A stretch of 64,000 nucleotides of DNA from KACC-23026 sp963829575 (GCA_963829575.1 CAWHJF010000016.1:1-64000); one strand, 5' to 3'. Positions 25,907-34,308 are shown, counted from the first letter of the stretch. Notes: generated by a model not told the origin, from the letters alone. Translations and numbers: made by a program.

Positions 25907-26500
25907 TCAACACTCCCGTTTAATCTTGTAGAGGTCGTCTTTTGTATTGACGTTATAAAAAGGGAGTTCTGAAAAGCGGTTCGGGACTTGAAAAATTTCA
26001 ATCGTCGTCGAATCAATAAGCGCCTGTACGCGTAACTGATTGCTATCCAATAGATCCCCCAATGTCCCTAAACAACTTTTTCGATAAAAACCCATAAGTG
26101 GATGAAGACGTCCATGAAAGGACGGGACGCCGCCATCTGTCATCTTTCGTTCAACCGCTTTGTTGATCAACCAATCTATGTAAGCATCAGAGACAAGAGG
26201 CGCGTCACACGGAAAAACGAGAAGCTCATCCGCTTGGAGAACCTTAAATGCGGTCCAAATTCCAGCAAGTGGCCCTTTTCCTTGATGAGGCGCGCAGTCT
26301 TCTGTTACTTCAATCATGGCGTCACTTGAAAAGGACTTAACCAAATCAGGGTGACTTACCACAAGCAGCTCATCCACAACTCGAAGCAAACGATCCCGAA
26401 CTGTTTGATACATGGGGCGCCCATTGAAAGAGGCAAAGGCTTTGGGTTCACCAAACCTACGAGAAGCACCGCCGGCTAGAATCACACCACTTCGTTTCAC
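25907..26500 (-). CDS. mobA: Molybdenum cofactor guanylyltransferase MobA
   Basis: MobA transfers GMP to molybdopterin to make the guanine dinucleotide cofactor. The nucleotide-binding signature is GVILAGGASRRFGEPKAF at the N-terminus. Further on are GPLAGIWTAF (near 88), FPCDAPLVSD with the metal-binding Asp (near 107), and a FHGRLHPLMGFYRKS block. The 197 residues fit the family. It starts at GTG with GGGAGGTGAG upstream and ends five bases after the fthC-like gene in the direction of transcription, so both are one operon. It is distant from moaA at 11666. Confidence 0.88.
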   Translation of the reverse strand: MKRSGVILAGGASRRFGEPKAFASFNGRPMYQTVRDRLLRVVDELLVVSHPDLVKSFSSDAMIEVTEDCAPHQGKGPLAGIWTAFKVLQADELLVFPCDAPLVSDAYIDWLINKAVERKMTDGGVPSFHGRLHPLMGFYRKSCLGTLGDLLDSNQLRVQALIDSTTIEIFQVPNRFSELPFYNVNTKDDLYKIKREC

Positions 26501-26504
26501 TCAC

Positions 26505-27077
26505 TCACCTCCCATTCGAACAATGAATACTTTTCGTAGGTGTCAATACCCAGTCAACCGGAATGTCATGAGACTCTTCAGAGAGCGTCTCCAGGACTTG
26601 AAAATCATATGCAAGTCCAACCTTTAGCCCATTAAAACCCACTAAAAAACGATCATAATAACCGCCGCCAAACCCAATTCGAAATCCTCGTTGATCAAAA
26701 CAAAGCCCTGGCACGATCAAAAGATCGATGGCGTCCGGTTGGATAAGGGGCGTAAGAGATGGGATCGGTTCCTTCAACCCAAAAAAGACGGATTCGAGTT
26801 GGTCAAACGATGAGAGGGTACGAAAAATCAAGTGTTTCGCGTTAGGTTCACATTTTGGCACGGCCACACGCTTGGAATCTTGCCAGGCTCTATGAATGAT
26901 AGGTTCTGTGTTAATTTCTAAAGAGGTTGAGAGGGTTAAGCCAAGATTTCTATGTGTTTTCCAAGCTTCATGGTCCCAAAGTCTCTTGTACAAGGCATGA
27001 TTGTACGAGAGGCGTTCGGATGGTTTTAAGGTATTCATTTGTCGTTTCATTGTCTCTCTGATTTCCCGTTTATTCAT
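26505..27077 (-). CDS. 5-formyltetrahydrofolate cyclo-ligase (YqgN)
   Basis: The enzyme converts 5-formyl-THF to 5,10-methenyl-THF using ATP, returning stored folate to the active pool. The C-terminal signature GFRIGFGGGYYDRFL is clear near residue 140. Upstream motifs are KRVAVPKCEP and DLLIVPGLCFD. The N-terminus starts MNKREIRETMKRQM. The 190 residues match YqgN. The ribosome binding site is modest (AAGGA). It lies upstream of mobA, with four bases between. Confidence 0.9.
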   Translation of the reverse strand: MNKREIRETMKRQMNTLKPSERLSYNHALYKRLWDHEAWKTHRNLGLTLSTSLEINTEPIIHRAWQDSKRVAVPKCEPNAKHLIFRTLSSFDQLESVFFGLKEPIPSLTPLIQPDAIDLLIVPGLCFDQRGFRIGFGGGYYDRFLVGFNGLKVGLAYDFQVLETLSEESHDIPVDWVLTPTKSIHCSNGR

Positions 27078-27114
27078 AGTGATTCAATCCTTAAATTGAT
27101 TTCGAATAATGAGC

Positions 27115-27162
27115 AAACAAAAAAGACCGATTGGCCTTTAAATAAGGAATCTTCGGTCTTTC
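27115..27162 (-). terminator. Terminator of rpmG
   Basis: The minus strand reads AAAGACCGA and TCGGTCTTT around a loop that itself contains complementary bases. TTTTTTG follows. Confidence 0.8.
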
Positions 27163-27168
27163 GTGCAA

Positions 27169-27318
27169 TTATTTCGTTTCGCGATGAACGGTATGTCTTT
27201 TTAAGCGCGGGCTATATTTCTTTAACTCGATGCGCTCAGGGTTCGTACGTTTATTTTTTGTCGTAATATAATTACGGTCACCAGTTTCTGTGCATTCTAA
27301 AATGACTTGTACGCGCAT
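27169..27318 (-). CDS. rpmG: 50S ribosomal protein L33, cysteine-poor form
   Basis: L33 is a small zinc-ribbon protein of the large ribosomal subunit. The 49-residue frame reads MRVQVILECTETGDRNYITT, then KKYSPRLKRHTVHRETK at the end. Of the four cysteines of the zinc-binding (C+) form only one remains (LECTETGD). The second position of each CxxC is replaced by Thr/Ser (ETG, YSPR). It is therefore a C- type that does not bind zinc, as some bacilli keep for zinc shortage. ATG is followed by the usual start; a GGGGGGACC site lies upstream. Confidence 0.92.
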   Translation of the reverse strand: MRVQVILECTETGDRNYITTKNKRTNPERIELKKYSPRLKRHTVHRETK

Positions 27319-27628
27319 GGTGGTCCCCCCTTATTCAAATTGTCTTTAAAAATTGCCATAACAAAGATGATTTTATCATTAGCTCGCCAACAAATCAAGT
27401 GATCGACGTTGTTTTTCGATGTAATCGGAAGATGTTTCGACAAAATTCGAATAAACATTACAGTTTTCTTTCATTTATTCAAAAACGCTTCCTCAGATTT
27501 TAAGCTTATGATATAAGTATAATGAGCGTTTTGAGGGGCGTTCAGAAAGCTGGGACTTGGTGATTCCACTTTCTACCATTCTTGGAGCGACGAGGGATTT
27601 TTATATCCCGTTTTAGGAGGTTCAACAA
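27319..27628. other. Intergenic region between rpmG and the 27629 gene
   Basis: No gene seen. A TATAAT at about 27515 could be a -10 box for the rightward gene, but no good -35 box stands 16-18 bases before it. GAAAGCTGG and CCACTTTC near 27546-27580 can form a leader hairpin. Confidence 0.4.
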
Positions 27629-27826
27629 ATGCTTTATCTTTTAATTGTTTTACTTATTATTGGCTTTCTTGCTTTGATCCTTTCCTTTTTTAAGGATACA
27701 ACAACCAAAAGGCTCGAAGAACAAATTGAAGGCACATCCATTACGGTCATGCAGGAGCTTTATAAAGTTAAGAAAAAACTTCGTGTGCTTGAAGAAGAGC
27801 TTATGATCGATAATGAAGACCGATAG
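27629..27826 (+). CDS. Small membrane protein with coiled coil
   Basis: A 65-residue protein with one N-terminal membrane helix (MLYLLIVLLIIGFLALIL) and a charged helical tail (TTKRLEEQIEGTSITV, then KVKKKLRVLEEELM) likely to form a coiled coil facing the cytoplasm. GGAGG precedes ATG. It is separated from the next gene by nine bases and shares its transcript. The function is unknown; it sits where B. subtilis has yqzC/yqzD-type small genes. Confidence 0.75.
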   Translation: MLYLLIVLLIIGFLALILSFFKDTTTKRLEEQIEGTSITVMQELYKVKKKLRVLEEELMIDNEDR

Positions 27827-27835
27827 GAGGGGCCT

Positions 27836-28372
27836 ATGACTAAGACAGGTTTACGTGGCTTCGCGCTTGGGATCTTTATCACATGTGCCCTAGTTGCAAT
27901 ATATACTTATGTAATCGCACCATCCTCGCCTTCTCCCAACTCAAAAGGGAAAATCGCTTTGACCGAACAAAAGGTCAGTGATTATCTCGCGAGTCAAGGG
28001 AAAATCGCAGTGGATCAAGCGACGTTTAACAAATGGCAGAACACCGAGCAAAACGCATCAAACTCATCTAGTAATACAGATTCTAAAAAGACGACCGCTT
28101 CAAAAGGAAAAGATGCATCGTCTCATTCCTCCGCTACTTCTACTGATTCATCCAATCAAAAGGTCGTGGTGAAAACGACGATTCATATCAAGAATGGGAT
28201 GGGCGTTTGGGATGTCGCCAAACAACTACAACAAGATAAAATTATTAAAGATCAACAAGCCCTTTATGACTATATGTTAAAAAACAAACTTGATAAATAT
28301 TTACAACTTGGCACATTTACGCTTTCAAGTGATATGACCCTTCAACAAATTGCTCACGCTATAAGCAAATAA
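27836..28372 (+). CDS. Membrane-anchored protein with MltG (YceG)-like LysM-type domain
   Basis: The 178-residue protein has an N-terminal anchor (residues 7-24), a Ser/Thr/Lys-rich linker (about 75-105), and a C-terminal domain with IKNGMGVWDVAKQLQQDKII and TFTLSSDMTLQQIAHAI, the LysM-like fold found at the front of MltG endolytic transglycosylases. The catalytic MltG part is absent, so it is probably a wall-binding or accessory protein rather than an enzyme. TAGGAGG precedes ATG. Its position resembles yqzC of B. subtilis. Confidence 0.75.
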   Translation: MTKTGLRGFALGIFITCALVAIYTYVIAPSSPSPNSKGKIALTEQKVSDYLASQGKIAVDQATFNKWQNTEQNASNSSSNTDSKKTTASKGKDASSHSSATSTDSSNQKVVVKTTIHIKNGMGVWDVAKQLQQDKIIKDQQALYDYMLKNKLDKYLQLGTFTLSSDMTLQQIAHAISK

Positions 28373-28432
28373 AGAAAGAAGCCCTTAACGGCTTCTCAGG
28401 CTGTCGAAAAAATCGGCAGCCTTTTTTATGTT
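28373..28432 (+). terminator. Tandem hairpins ending the 27629-28372 unit
   Basis: The first hairpin is AGAAGCC/GGCTTCT. The second is GGCTGTCG/CGGCAGCC, followed by TTTTTT; this one is the real terminator. Confidence 0.82.
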
Positions 28433-28510
28433 TTAAAACTTAATTCGTTTATCGCATTAATATGTTATAACAATATTGTATAAAAATTCGATTTTAATCG
28501 GCGTAAATAA

Positions 28511-28622
28511 GCTCGCTTTCCCACAGAAGTCTCGCCTATTTAAGCTGATTTAAGCCTTAGCGTCGTTTTGCGACGAGGAACATGCCACCTCAGAATACTT
28601 GTAGACGCAGGAGCAAGCGAGC
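28511..28622. repeat. Palindromic intergenic element bounded by GCTCGCTT/AAGCGAGC
   Basis: An inverted repeat GCTCGCTTTCC...GGAGCAAGCGAGC encloses about 110 bases with an inner CGTCG/CGACG hairpin. Its CTCGCTTTCC-CA...AGTCTCGC wording recalls the element at 61885-62003. The remainder of the 28432-28675 gap shows nothing else. Confidence 0.45.
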
Positions 28623-28675
28623 AAAATTCCACAACTGGCTCCAACATACAAACGAGTACGTTTCAAAAGACTGCA

Positions 28676-28742
28676 TTAAAAAAGAGTGTAGAGAAAAATG
28701 CGTTTCTCTACACTCTGAGAAGCCCTAAACGGCTTCTTTTTT
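28676..28742 (-). terminator. Terminator of the pst-phoU operon
   Basis: On the minus strand GAAGCC/GGCTTC forms one hairpin. GAGTGTAGAGAAA pairs with TTTCTCTACACTC in a second, followed by TTTTTT. Confidence 0.88.
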
Positions 28743-28743
28743 A

Positions 28744-29400
28744 TTAGTCCAAATCGCAACGAATTCCTTTTACTAAGTAAACGATATGCTCGCAGATATT
28801 GGTCACATGATCACCAGCTCTTTCAAAATGACGACAGATAAAAGAGAGCTGTGCAATTTGAGCAATCTTATCGGGTTGAACAGACATTGCATTTAACAGA
28901 TCGCGTGTCACGATGCCATATAGTTCGTCCACCTGGTCATCGGTTTCCGCAACCGACATCGCAAGTGTAACCGATTCTTTTTGGAAAGCATCTAGAACTT
29001 GATCGAGCATTTGATCGACTACTTTGGCCATTCTCGGTAAATCCACAAGTGGTTTAATAAAAGGATCCGTTCCAATTTCCTCAACAGATTTACAAATATT
29101 AACCGCTAAATCTCCAATGCGTTCCAAATCGTTGGCAATTTTTTGAGCCACAATAATTCTTCTAAGATCTGTTGCAACTGGTTGTTGTTTGGCAATCAGA
29201 GTGATCGACCGATCTTGAATAGTCCCTTCAAGCTTGTTAAGGGCTTCATCCTCTTCTCTCACACGTTCTGCGAGTTCCATATCTTGTTCCATCATGGCTT
29301 GAACGGCTTGACTCATCGCACGCTTCGCCGCAAGTCCAAGATTCACATTTAAATTCTTCAATTCATCCAATTCTGATTGGAATTGTTCACGAATTGCCAT
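28744..29400 (-). CDS. phoU: Phosphate transport system regulator PhoU
   Basis: PhoU links the Pst transporter to the PhoR/PhoP sensor system and damps phosphate-starvation signalling. The 218-residue protein has two three-helix repeats, each with the metal-binding E/DxxxD motifs: RIGDLAVNICK near residue 87 and RAGDHVTNICEHIVYL near 190. ATG at 29400 follows GGAGG by eight bases. It is the last gene of pstSCAB1B2-phoU; the B. subtilis pst operon, as I recall, lacks phoU. Confidence 0.92.
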   Translation of the reverse strand: MAIREQFQSELDELKNLNVNLGLAAKRAMSQAVQAMMEQDMELAERVREEDEALNKLEGTIQDRSITLIAKQQPVATDLRRIIVAQKIANDLERIGDLAVNICKSVEEIGTDPFIKPLVDLPRMAKVVDQMLDQVLDAFQKESVTLAMSVAETDDQVDELYGIVTRDLLNAMSVQPDKIAQIAQLSFICRHFERAGDHVTNICEHIVYLVKGIRCDLD

Positions 29401-29498
29401 CTTGAATTCCTCCATCCTTCTCCGATCTTATAAAGGTCCATCATTATTCACAAAGCACTTTACTTCTTAGAACTTACATCTTAGGTATTCGTTTTAAC

Positions 29499-30266
29499 TT
29501 AACCAAAACGTCCAGATAGATAATCATCAGTACGCTGATCTTCTGGATTTGAGAACATGACGGCCGTTTCTTTCATTTCAACCAGTTCACCCATTAAGAA
29601 AAACGCTGTTTTGTCCGATGCTCGTGCTGCTTGCTGAAGATTATGTGTGACAAGAACAATGGTAAACTCTTCTTTTAGCTGAAGGATCAATTCTTCCATC
29701 TTAGCCGCTGAAATCGGATCGAGCGCTGATGTAGGCTCATCCATCAATAGGACTTCAGGCTTTGTTGCAATCGCACGAGCTGTACAGAGCCGTTGTTGCT
29801 GCCCGCCCGAGAGTCCCATTGCGGATGTGTTAAGACGATCCTTAACCTCATCCCATAATCCTACACTTTTAAGAGACGTTTCCACAATGCCTTCTAATAC
29901 ACTTTTCTTCTTCGTCCCTGAGAGTCTTGGGCCAAATGCCACATTATCAAAAATCGACATTGGAAAAGGCAAAGGTTTTTGAAACACCATACCTACTTCT
30001 TTTCTTAAATTTACTAAATCAACCGATGAGCCATTTATATCTTGGCCGTGGTAAAGAATCTGGCCCGATTTCCCAATACCGGTTACGTTATTATTCATTA
30101 AATTCAAGGACTTTAAAAACGTCGACTTTCCACATCCAGACGGACCAATAATGGCCGACACTTCTTTTTCTTGAATTTTTAAATTAATATTTTTAAGGGC
30201 ACGTGTTTTTCCATACCATAAATTAAAGTCTAGTACATTAAAAACGGCTTGATTTGCTTCACTCAC
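29499..30266 (-). CDS. pstB: Phosphate ABC transporter ATP-binding protein PstB (second copy)
   Basis: This is an ATPase of the high-affinity phosphate importer. It shows Walker A GPSGCGKSTF near residue 42, the Q-loop FQKPLPFP, the ABC signature LSGGQQQRL near 153, Walker B VLLMDEPTSALDP and the switch His in VTHN. The 255 residues fit PstB. It starts at GTG with GAGGTGACG upstream. It lies 36 bases after the other pstB; the two copies are clearly diverged paralogues, as in B. subtilis pstBA and pstBB. Confidence 0.93.
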   Translation of the reverse strand: MSEANQAVFNVLDFNLWYGKTRALKNINLKIQEKEVSAIIGPSGCGKSTFLKSLNLMNNNVTGIGKSGQILYHGQDINGSSVDLVNLRKEVGMVFQKPLPFPMSIFDNVAFGPRLSGTKKKSVLEGIVETSLKSVGLWDEVKDRLNTSAMGLSGGQQQRLCTARAIATKPEVLLMDEPTSALDPISAAKMEELILQLKEEFTIVLVTHNLQQAARASDKTAFFLMGELVEMKETAVMFSNPEDQRTDDYLSGRFG

Positions 30267-30302
30267 TCTTGCGTCACCTCACTCACCCATATACTTAGTC
30301 CC

Positions 30303-31127
30303 TTAACCAAATTTCCCCGTTACATAACGCTCTGTTAAGTCTTCTTTTGGATTGGTGAAAATCGTTTCCGTTAAATCTTCTTCAATGATTTCCCCTTGAA
30401 AAAAGAAAGCCGTTCGATCCGCCACACGAGACGCCTGCTGCATATTGTGGGTTACAATCACAATGCTAACCTCTTCTTTTAATTGGTCAAGTAAATCCTC
30501 AATTTTAGAACTCGCGATCGGGTCAAGTGCAGAAGACGGTTCGTCTAACAATAAGATTTGCGGTTTTAAGGCTAACGCCCGTGCAATACATAGACGTTGT
30601 TGTTGCCCGCCTGAGAGTGCCGATGCGGAATCGTGCAACCGGTCTTTGACCTCATCCCAAAGCGCAGCTTGTCTTAAACTCTGTTCCACAATCGCATCTC
30701 TTTCCGATTTTCGTGTAATCCCATAATACTTAAGCGCGTGTGCAACATTTTGATAAATTGATTTTGGGAAAGGATTTGGTCTTTGAAACACCATGCCAAT
30801 TTCTTTTCGCAATGCGACCACATCGATATCGGAATCAAGCAAATTTACGTCTTCATACCGTATTTCTCCAGTATATCGTATCGATTCAATTAAATCATTC
30901 ATGCGATTAATTGTTCTAAGGAAAGTAGACTTCCCGCAACCGGATGGTCCAATAAAAGCGGTCACTTTATTTTTTTGGATCGGCAAGCTCACTTGTTTAA
31001 TCGCTTCGTTATCTCCATAAAAAACGCTGAGCTTATGAACATCTAAGACAAGTTCTGATTGTGATGTATCCAAATTCGAGTTCCCTGGACTCTTCTTGAG
31101 AGTCTCATTTTGAGATGCGACTACCAT
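30303..31127 (-). CDS. pstB: Phosphate ABC transporter ATP-binding protein PstB (first copy)
   Basis: The motifs are Walker A GPSGCGKSTF near residue 60, Q-loop FQRPNPFPKS, signature LSGGQQQRL, Walker B ILLLDEPSSALDP and the H-loop IVTHNMQQ. It carries an extra polar N-terminus of about 25 residues before LVLDVHKLSVFYGDNEAI. AGGAGGGG precedes ATG. It follows pstA by 11 bases. FQRPNPFP is closer to the common PstB signature than the FQKPLPFP of the second copy. Confidence 0.93.
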   Translation of the reverse strand: MVVASQNETLKKSPGNSNLDTSQSELVLDVHKLSVFYGDNEAIKQVSLPIQKNKVTAFIGPSGCGKSTFLRTINRMNDLIESIRYTGEIRYEDVNLLDSDIDVVALRKEIGMVFQRPNPFPKSIYQNVAHALKYYGITRKSERDAIVEQSLRQAALWDEVKDRLHDSASALSGGQQQRLCIARALALKPQILLLDEPSSALDPIASSKIEDLLDQLKEEVSIVIVTHNMQQASRVADRTAFFFQGEIIEEDLTETIFTNPKEDLTERYVTGKFG

Positions 31128-31138
31128 TAAAACCCCTC

Positions 31139-32032
31139 CTATGCACGACTGTTTTTTCCAGACATGCGAGAATGAATCAACGCACCAATTAAACGTGCTC
31201 CAAGATTAAAAATCAAAATACCGAGAACTAAGACTGCTGATGAGCCATTTGAGACGGCATCTTTATCTGAAATAATACCATTTTGCTGCACATTCCATAT
31301 GTGAACCGAAAGTGTTTCGGCCGAACGCATAGGATCAAGTGGTGAGCGAATATGGGTAATGTTCCAATCGTTAAAATTTAACTGAGAAGTGGACAAACCG
31401 GCTGTGAAAATTAGAGCCGCCGATTCACCAAAAATTCGTCCTGCTGATAAAATAATACCCGTTAAAATTCCTGGCAAAGCAGAAGGCAGAAGAATGGTCC
31501 AGATCGTTTGCCATTTTGTTAATCCAAGCGCGAAACCAGCTTCCTTCTGTGAATTAGGGACCGACCGAATCGCATCCTCACTTACCCGAACAATAACAGG
31601 TAAGTTAAAAACGGTAAGCGCCAAGGCTCCGGAAAGAATGGAGAACCCCCAACCAAAATAGTTCACAAAAACCAAAAATCCGAACAAACCTACGACAATC
31701 GAAGGTAAGGATGACAACACCTCAACACAAGTTCGAATGATGGATGTGATCGCAGTTGGTTTCGCATACTCGGCTAAATAGATTCCACCACTCACACCTA
31801 AAGGTACACTTATTATAAGGGTTAGAAATAAGAGATAAAAGGAGTTCCAAATTTGGTCGACAATCCCTCCACCTGCCATAAACGAGCTAGAATGTTTGGT
31901 CAGGAAATGCCAACTGATATGCGAAAAACCATGATAAAAAATGTAGCCTAATAAGAATACCAAAACACCAATCATTAAAATGACACATAACGTCATTATA
32001 ACTGTGGCAATGCGGTCATAGATACGTGTCAT
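31139..32032 (-). CDS. pstA: Phosphate ABC transporter permease PstA
   Basis: PstA is one of two membrane subunits of the phosphate importer. Its 297 residues hold six membrane segments. The permease EAA loop is QKEAGFALGLTKWQTIWTILLPSALPGILTG (about residues 175-205), and an early SLPSIVVGLFGFLVFV matches PstA. GGAGG precedes ATG, which overlaps the pstC stop by four bases, so the pair is translationally coupled. Confidence 0.93.
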   Translation of the reverse strand: MTRIYDRIATVIMTLCVILMIGVLVFLLGYIFYHGFSHISWHFLTKHSSSFMAGGGIVDQIWNSFYLLFLTLIISVPLGVSGGIYLAEYAKPTAITSIIRTCVEVLSSLPSIVVGLFGFLVFVNYFGWGFSILSGALALTVFNLPVIVRVSEDAIRSVPNSQKEAGFALGLTKWQTIWTILLPSALPGILTGIILSAGRIFGESAALIFTAGLSTSQLNFNDWNITHIRSPLDPMRSAETLSVHIWNVQQNGIISDKDAVSNGSSAVLVLGILIFNLGARLIGALIHSRMSGKNSRA

Positions 32033-32964
32033 TTTAGTTTCCTCCTTGAAGACAAGACTCTAACCAGGATGATAAACACATAGGACATCACGAGTAGAAC
32101 AAGACCCATTGACCAAAGCACATGGTTAAACGTACTGGCCGATGCGGTTTCACCCATGCTTAACGTAATTTGTGTCGTTAAGGTTCCAGTTGGAGACATC
32201 AACGATTTAGGGAAAATTGGTGAATTACCAATTACCATTTCAATCGCAAGTGCTTCTCCAAACGCACGTGCCATGCCCAAAATAATAGCGGTTAGGAGCT
32301 GCGGAAGTGCAGCAGGAATAATGACCTTCCAAATCGTTTGCCATCTCGTTGCACCAAGTGCTGCTGCCGCATCACGCATTTGCTCTGGGACATTTTGCAA
32401 AGCATCCGCTGAAATACTTGTGACCGTAGGTAAAATCATGACGCTCACGACAAATGCCGCAGCAAGAAGGCCAAACCCAACGCCACCAAAATGCTCTCGC
32501 AAAAATGGAACGACGACAACGAGACCAATAAAACCATAAACAACCGATGGGATGCCGACAAGAATTTCGAGTACAGGCTGGATAAATTTGCGGCCATACC
32601 GCTTGGAAACCTCGGTCATAAATAGTGCACTCCCAATACCAATTGGGCCTGCAATAAGAGCTGAAAGAAAGGTGACTGAAAATGATCCAAATATAAAGAT
32701 AAAAGCGCCGTATTTAACTGGTGCGTTTGAAGGAGACCATTTTGTTCCAAATAAAAACTGTGTCAGCGAGACCTTGTCTAAAACAAAGGTTTGCAAACCT
32801 TTTAGAAGTAAGAATAAAGTAATGGCCAATGCTGCAAGAATCATTAAAAAGGCAGCAAAACGAATCCACCACAATGCGACAATTTCTTGAGTTTTTGATT
32901 TTGACCTTTTTTTCCCTTTTAAGCGTTCACTTGCAGGAACAGCTAACGACTGGATTTGTTTCAA
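32029..32964 (-). CDS. pstC: Phosphate ABC transporter permease PstC
   Basis: This is the partner of PstA. The 311-residue protein has a polar N-terminal tail, six membrane segments, the family signature GIPSVVYGFIGLVVVVPF near residue 137, and the EAA loop RDAAAALGATRWQTIWKVIIP near 210. It starts at TTG with GGAGGG upstream. A structured 200-base spacer separates it from pstS. Confidence 0.93.
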   Translation of the reverse strand: MKQIQSLAVPASERLKGKKRSKSKTQEIVALWWIRFAAFLMILAALAITLFLLLKGLQTFVLDKVSLTQFLFGTKWSPSNAPVKYGAFIFIFGSFSVTFLSALIAGPIGIGSALFMTEVSKRYGRKFIQPVLEILVGIPSVVYGFIGLVVVVPFLREHFGGVGFGLLAAAFVVSVMILPTVTSISADALQNVPEQMRDAAAALGATRWQTIWKVIIPAALPQLLTAIILGMARAFGEALAIEMVIGNSPIFPKSLMSPTGTLTTQITLSMGETASASTFNHVLWSMGLVLLVMSYVFIILVRVLSSRRKLK

Positions 32965-32992
32965 AGGTTAACCCTCCAATTTAAAAACTAAG

Positions 32993-33042
32993 CTTCCGCC
33001 AAATGACTTACTTTCCGCCAAATCATTTGGCGGAAACCTTGT
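32993..33042 (-). other. Hairpin between pstS and pstC
   Basis: TTCCGCCAAATGA occurs repeatedly here, and TTTCCGCCAAAT pairs with ATTTGGCGGAAA as a near-perfect palindrome. It may stabilise the 3' end of the pstS mRNA or moderate read-through into pstC. Confidence 0.5.
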
Positions 33043-33094
33043 TTTAAAGGATATGTAACATTTAACTTAGCGAAACACCCTACTCAGTATAAAC

Positions 33095-33145
33095 AACAAA
33101 CAGGAGGCGTTCCAAGTAAGGATACGCCCCTGTTTAAATTTTTTG
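33095..33145 (-). terminator. Partial terminator after pstS
   Basis: On the minus strand AAACAGGGGCGT and ACGCCTCCTGTTT pair around a loop, followed by GTTGTTT. A leaky terminator here would give more PstS than transporter. Confidence 0.6.
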
Positions 33146-33172
33146 ATGAAATATGTCGATATTTTGAACAAA

Positions 33173-34120
33173 TTATTTTTTTGTTACTTTTCCATTAGCA
33201 TCGCGTTGAACGGTCATTTTGCTTGCTGGTAGGTAACCTTGTTGAGTAAGAAGGCCACTTTGGATCGCATCAGAAAGCATGTAGTCAATGTAAGTTTTCG
33301 CAAGGCCTGTTGCTTGGCCTTTGGTGTACATATGCTCATAAGCCCAAACAGGGTATTTACCAGAGTAAATGTTATCAGGAGTAGGAGCTACGCCATCAAG
33401 GGAAACTGTATTGATTTGACCTTTGTCAGACTTAGAGATGTAAGAAAGAGCCAAGTAACCAATTGCACCAGGAGTTTTGATAACGTCTTGTTTAACTGTG
33501 TCACTTGCATCAGTTGTTAAAGAAGATTTTGCTGGTGTTTTGCCATCAAGAGCAAATTGTTGGAATGTAGCAAGTGTACCAGAACCATCTGGACGGTTAA
33601 CCAGTACGATTTTTTGATCTTTACCGCCAACGTCTTTCCAGTTTGTTACTTGACCAGTGAAGACTTTAATCAAATCTGCTTTAGAAATATTTGTAATACC
33701 AGTATCAGGATTTACTACAGCAGCCATACCTACAACTGCAACTTGGTGATCAACAAGTGCTTTAGCATCGATGCCATCTTGAGCTTCAGCGAATTTATCA
33801 GACATACCGATATCAAAAGCGCCAGCGGCAACTTGAGTTAAGCCTGTACCACTCCCGCCACCTTGTACGTTAATTACGGCATTAGGATTATCGTTTTGGA
33901 ATTGTTCAGCCGCTGCAGTAGCAAGTGGTTGAAGTGCAGTGGATCCTCCAACTGTAAGCTTTCCAGATGCTTGCGAGCTTGAGCTTGAACCAGATTGAGT
34001 TTTTCCAGTATTACTACCAGAGCTACTGTTGTTGCTTTTGCTGCTCCCACAAGCTGTGCTAAGAGCTAAGATTAGAGCTAAGACTAAAAGTACCCCACTT
34101 CGTTTCATCCATTTAGACAT
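33173..34120 (-). CDS. pstS: Phosphate-binding lipoprotein PstS
   Basis: PstS catches phosphate outside the membrane and hands it to PstAC. The lipoprotein signal ends ALSTACGSS with the lipid Cys near residue 24; a Ser/Asn-rich linker follows. The binding domain has the GSTALQPLA loop (near 59) and GGSGTGLTQVAAGAFDIGMSD (near 87), then NRPDGSGTLATF (near 175), all phosphate-contacting segments of the family. AAGGGG precedes ATG. A clear Pho box lies upstream. Confidence 0.94.
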   Translation of the reverse strand: MSKWMKRSGVLLVLALILALSTACGSSKSNNSSSGSNTGKTQSGSSSSSQASGKLTVGGSTALQPLATAAAEQFQNDNPNAVINVQGGGSGTGLTQVAAGAFDIGMSDKFAEAQDGIDAKALVDHQVAVVGMAAVVNPDTGITNISKADLIKVFTGQVTNWKDVGGKDQKIVLVNRPDGSGTLATFQQFALDGKTPAKSSLTTDASDTVKQDVIKTPGAIGYLALSYISKSDKGQINTVSLDGVAPTPDNIYSGKYPVWAYEHMYTKGQATGLAKTYIDYMLSDAIQSGLLTQQGYLPASKMTVQRDANGKVTKK

Positions 34121-34168
34121 TAATTACTGTCCCCTTCCAAAATAGGTTGTTTCTCTCTTACAAAACTA

Positions 34169-34233
34169 ATCATAGCGTATTAATGTAAACTACGTATGAA
34201 TTGGACGTTAAGGAATTGTAAAGGATTTGTAAA
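34169..34233 (-). promoter_or_regulatory. PhoP-controlled pst promoter (Pho box and -10)
   Basis: Read on the minus strand, five TTxACA-like hexamers follow each other at exactly 11-base steps: TTTACA, TTTACA, TTAACG, TTCATA, TTTACA (at 34233, 34222, 34211, 34200, 34189). Nine bases later stands TATGAT at 34174-34169 as the -10 box. This is the known layout of PhoP-activated promoters in Bacillus, where the box replaces the -35 element. Confidence 0.88.
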
Positions 34234-34263
34234 CATATATTTACAAAACTCGACACGTATTTA

Positions 34264-34308
34264 CAAAAAGAGAATTCTGATCTCATTATCAGAATTCCCT
34301 CTTTTTAA
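34264..34308 (-). terminator. Terminator of pbpA
   Basis: On the minus strand AAAAAGAGGGAATTCTGAT pairs with ATCAGAATTCTCTTTTT, with one bulged base. The T-run serves pbpA. Confidence 0.85.

Noticed and set aside
29499..31127. Two adjacent pstB genes, considered as a recent duplication
   Set aside because: Sequences differ throughout and in the Q-loop; paired pstB genes are normal in Bacillus.
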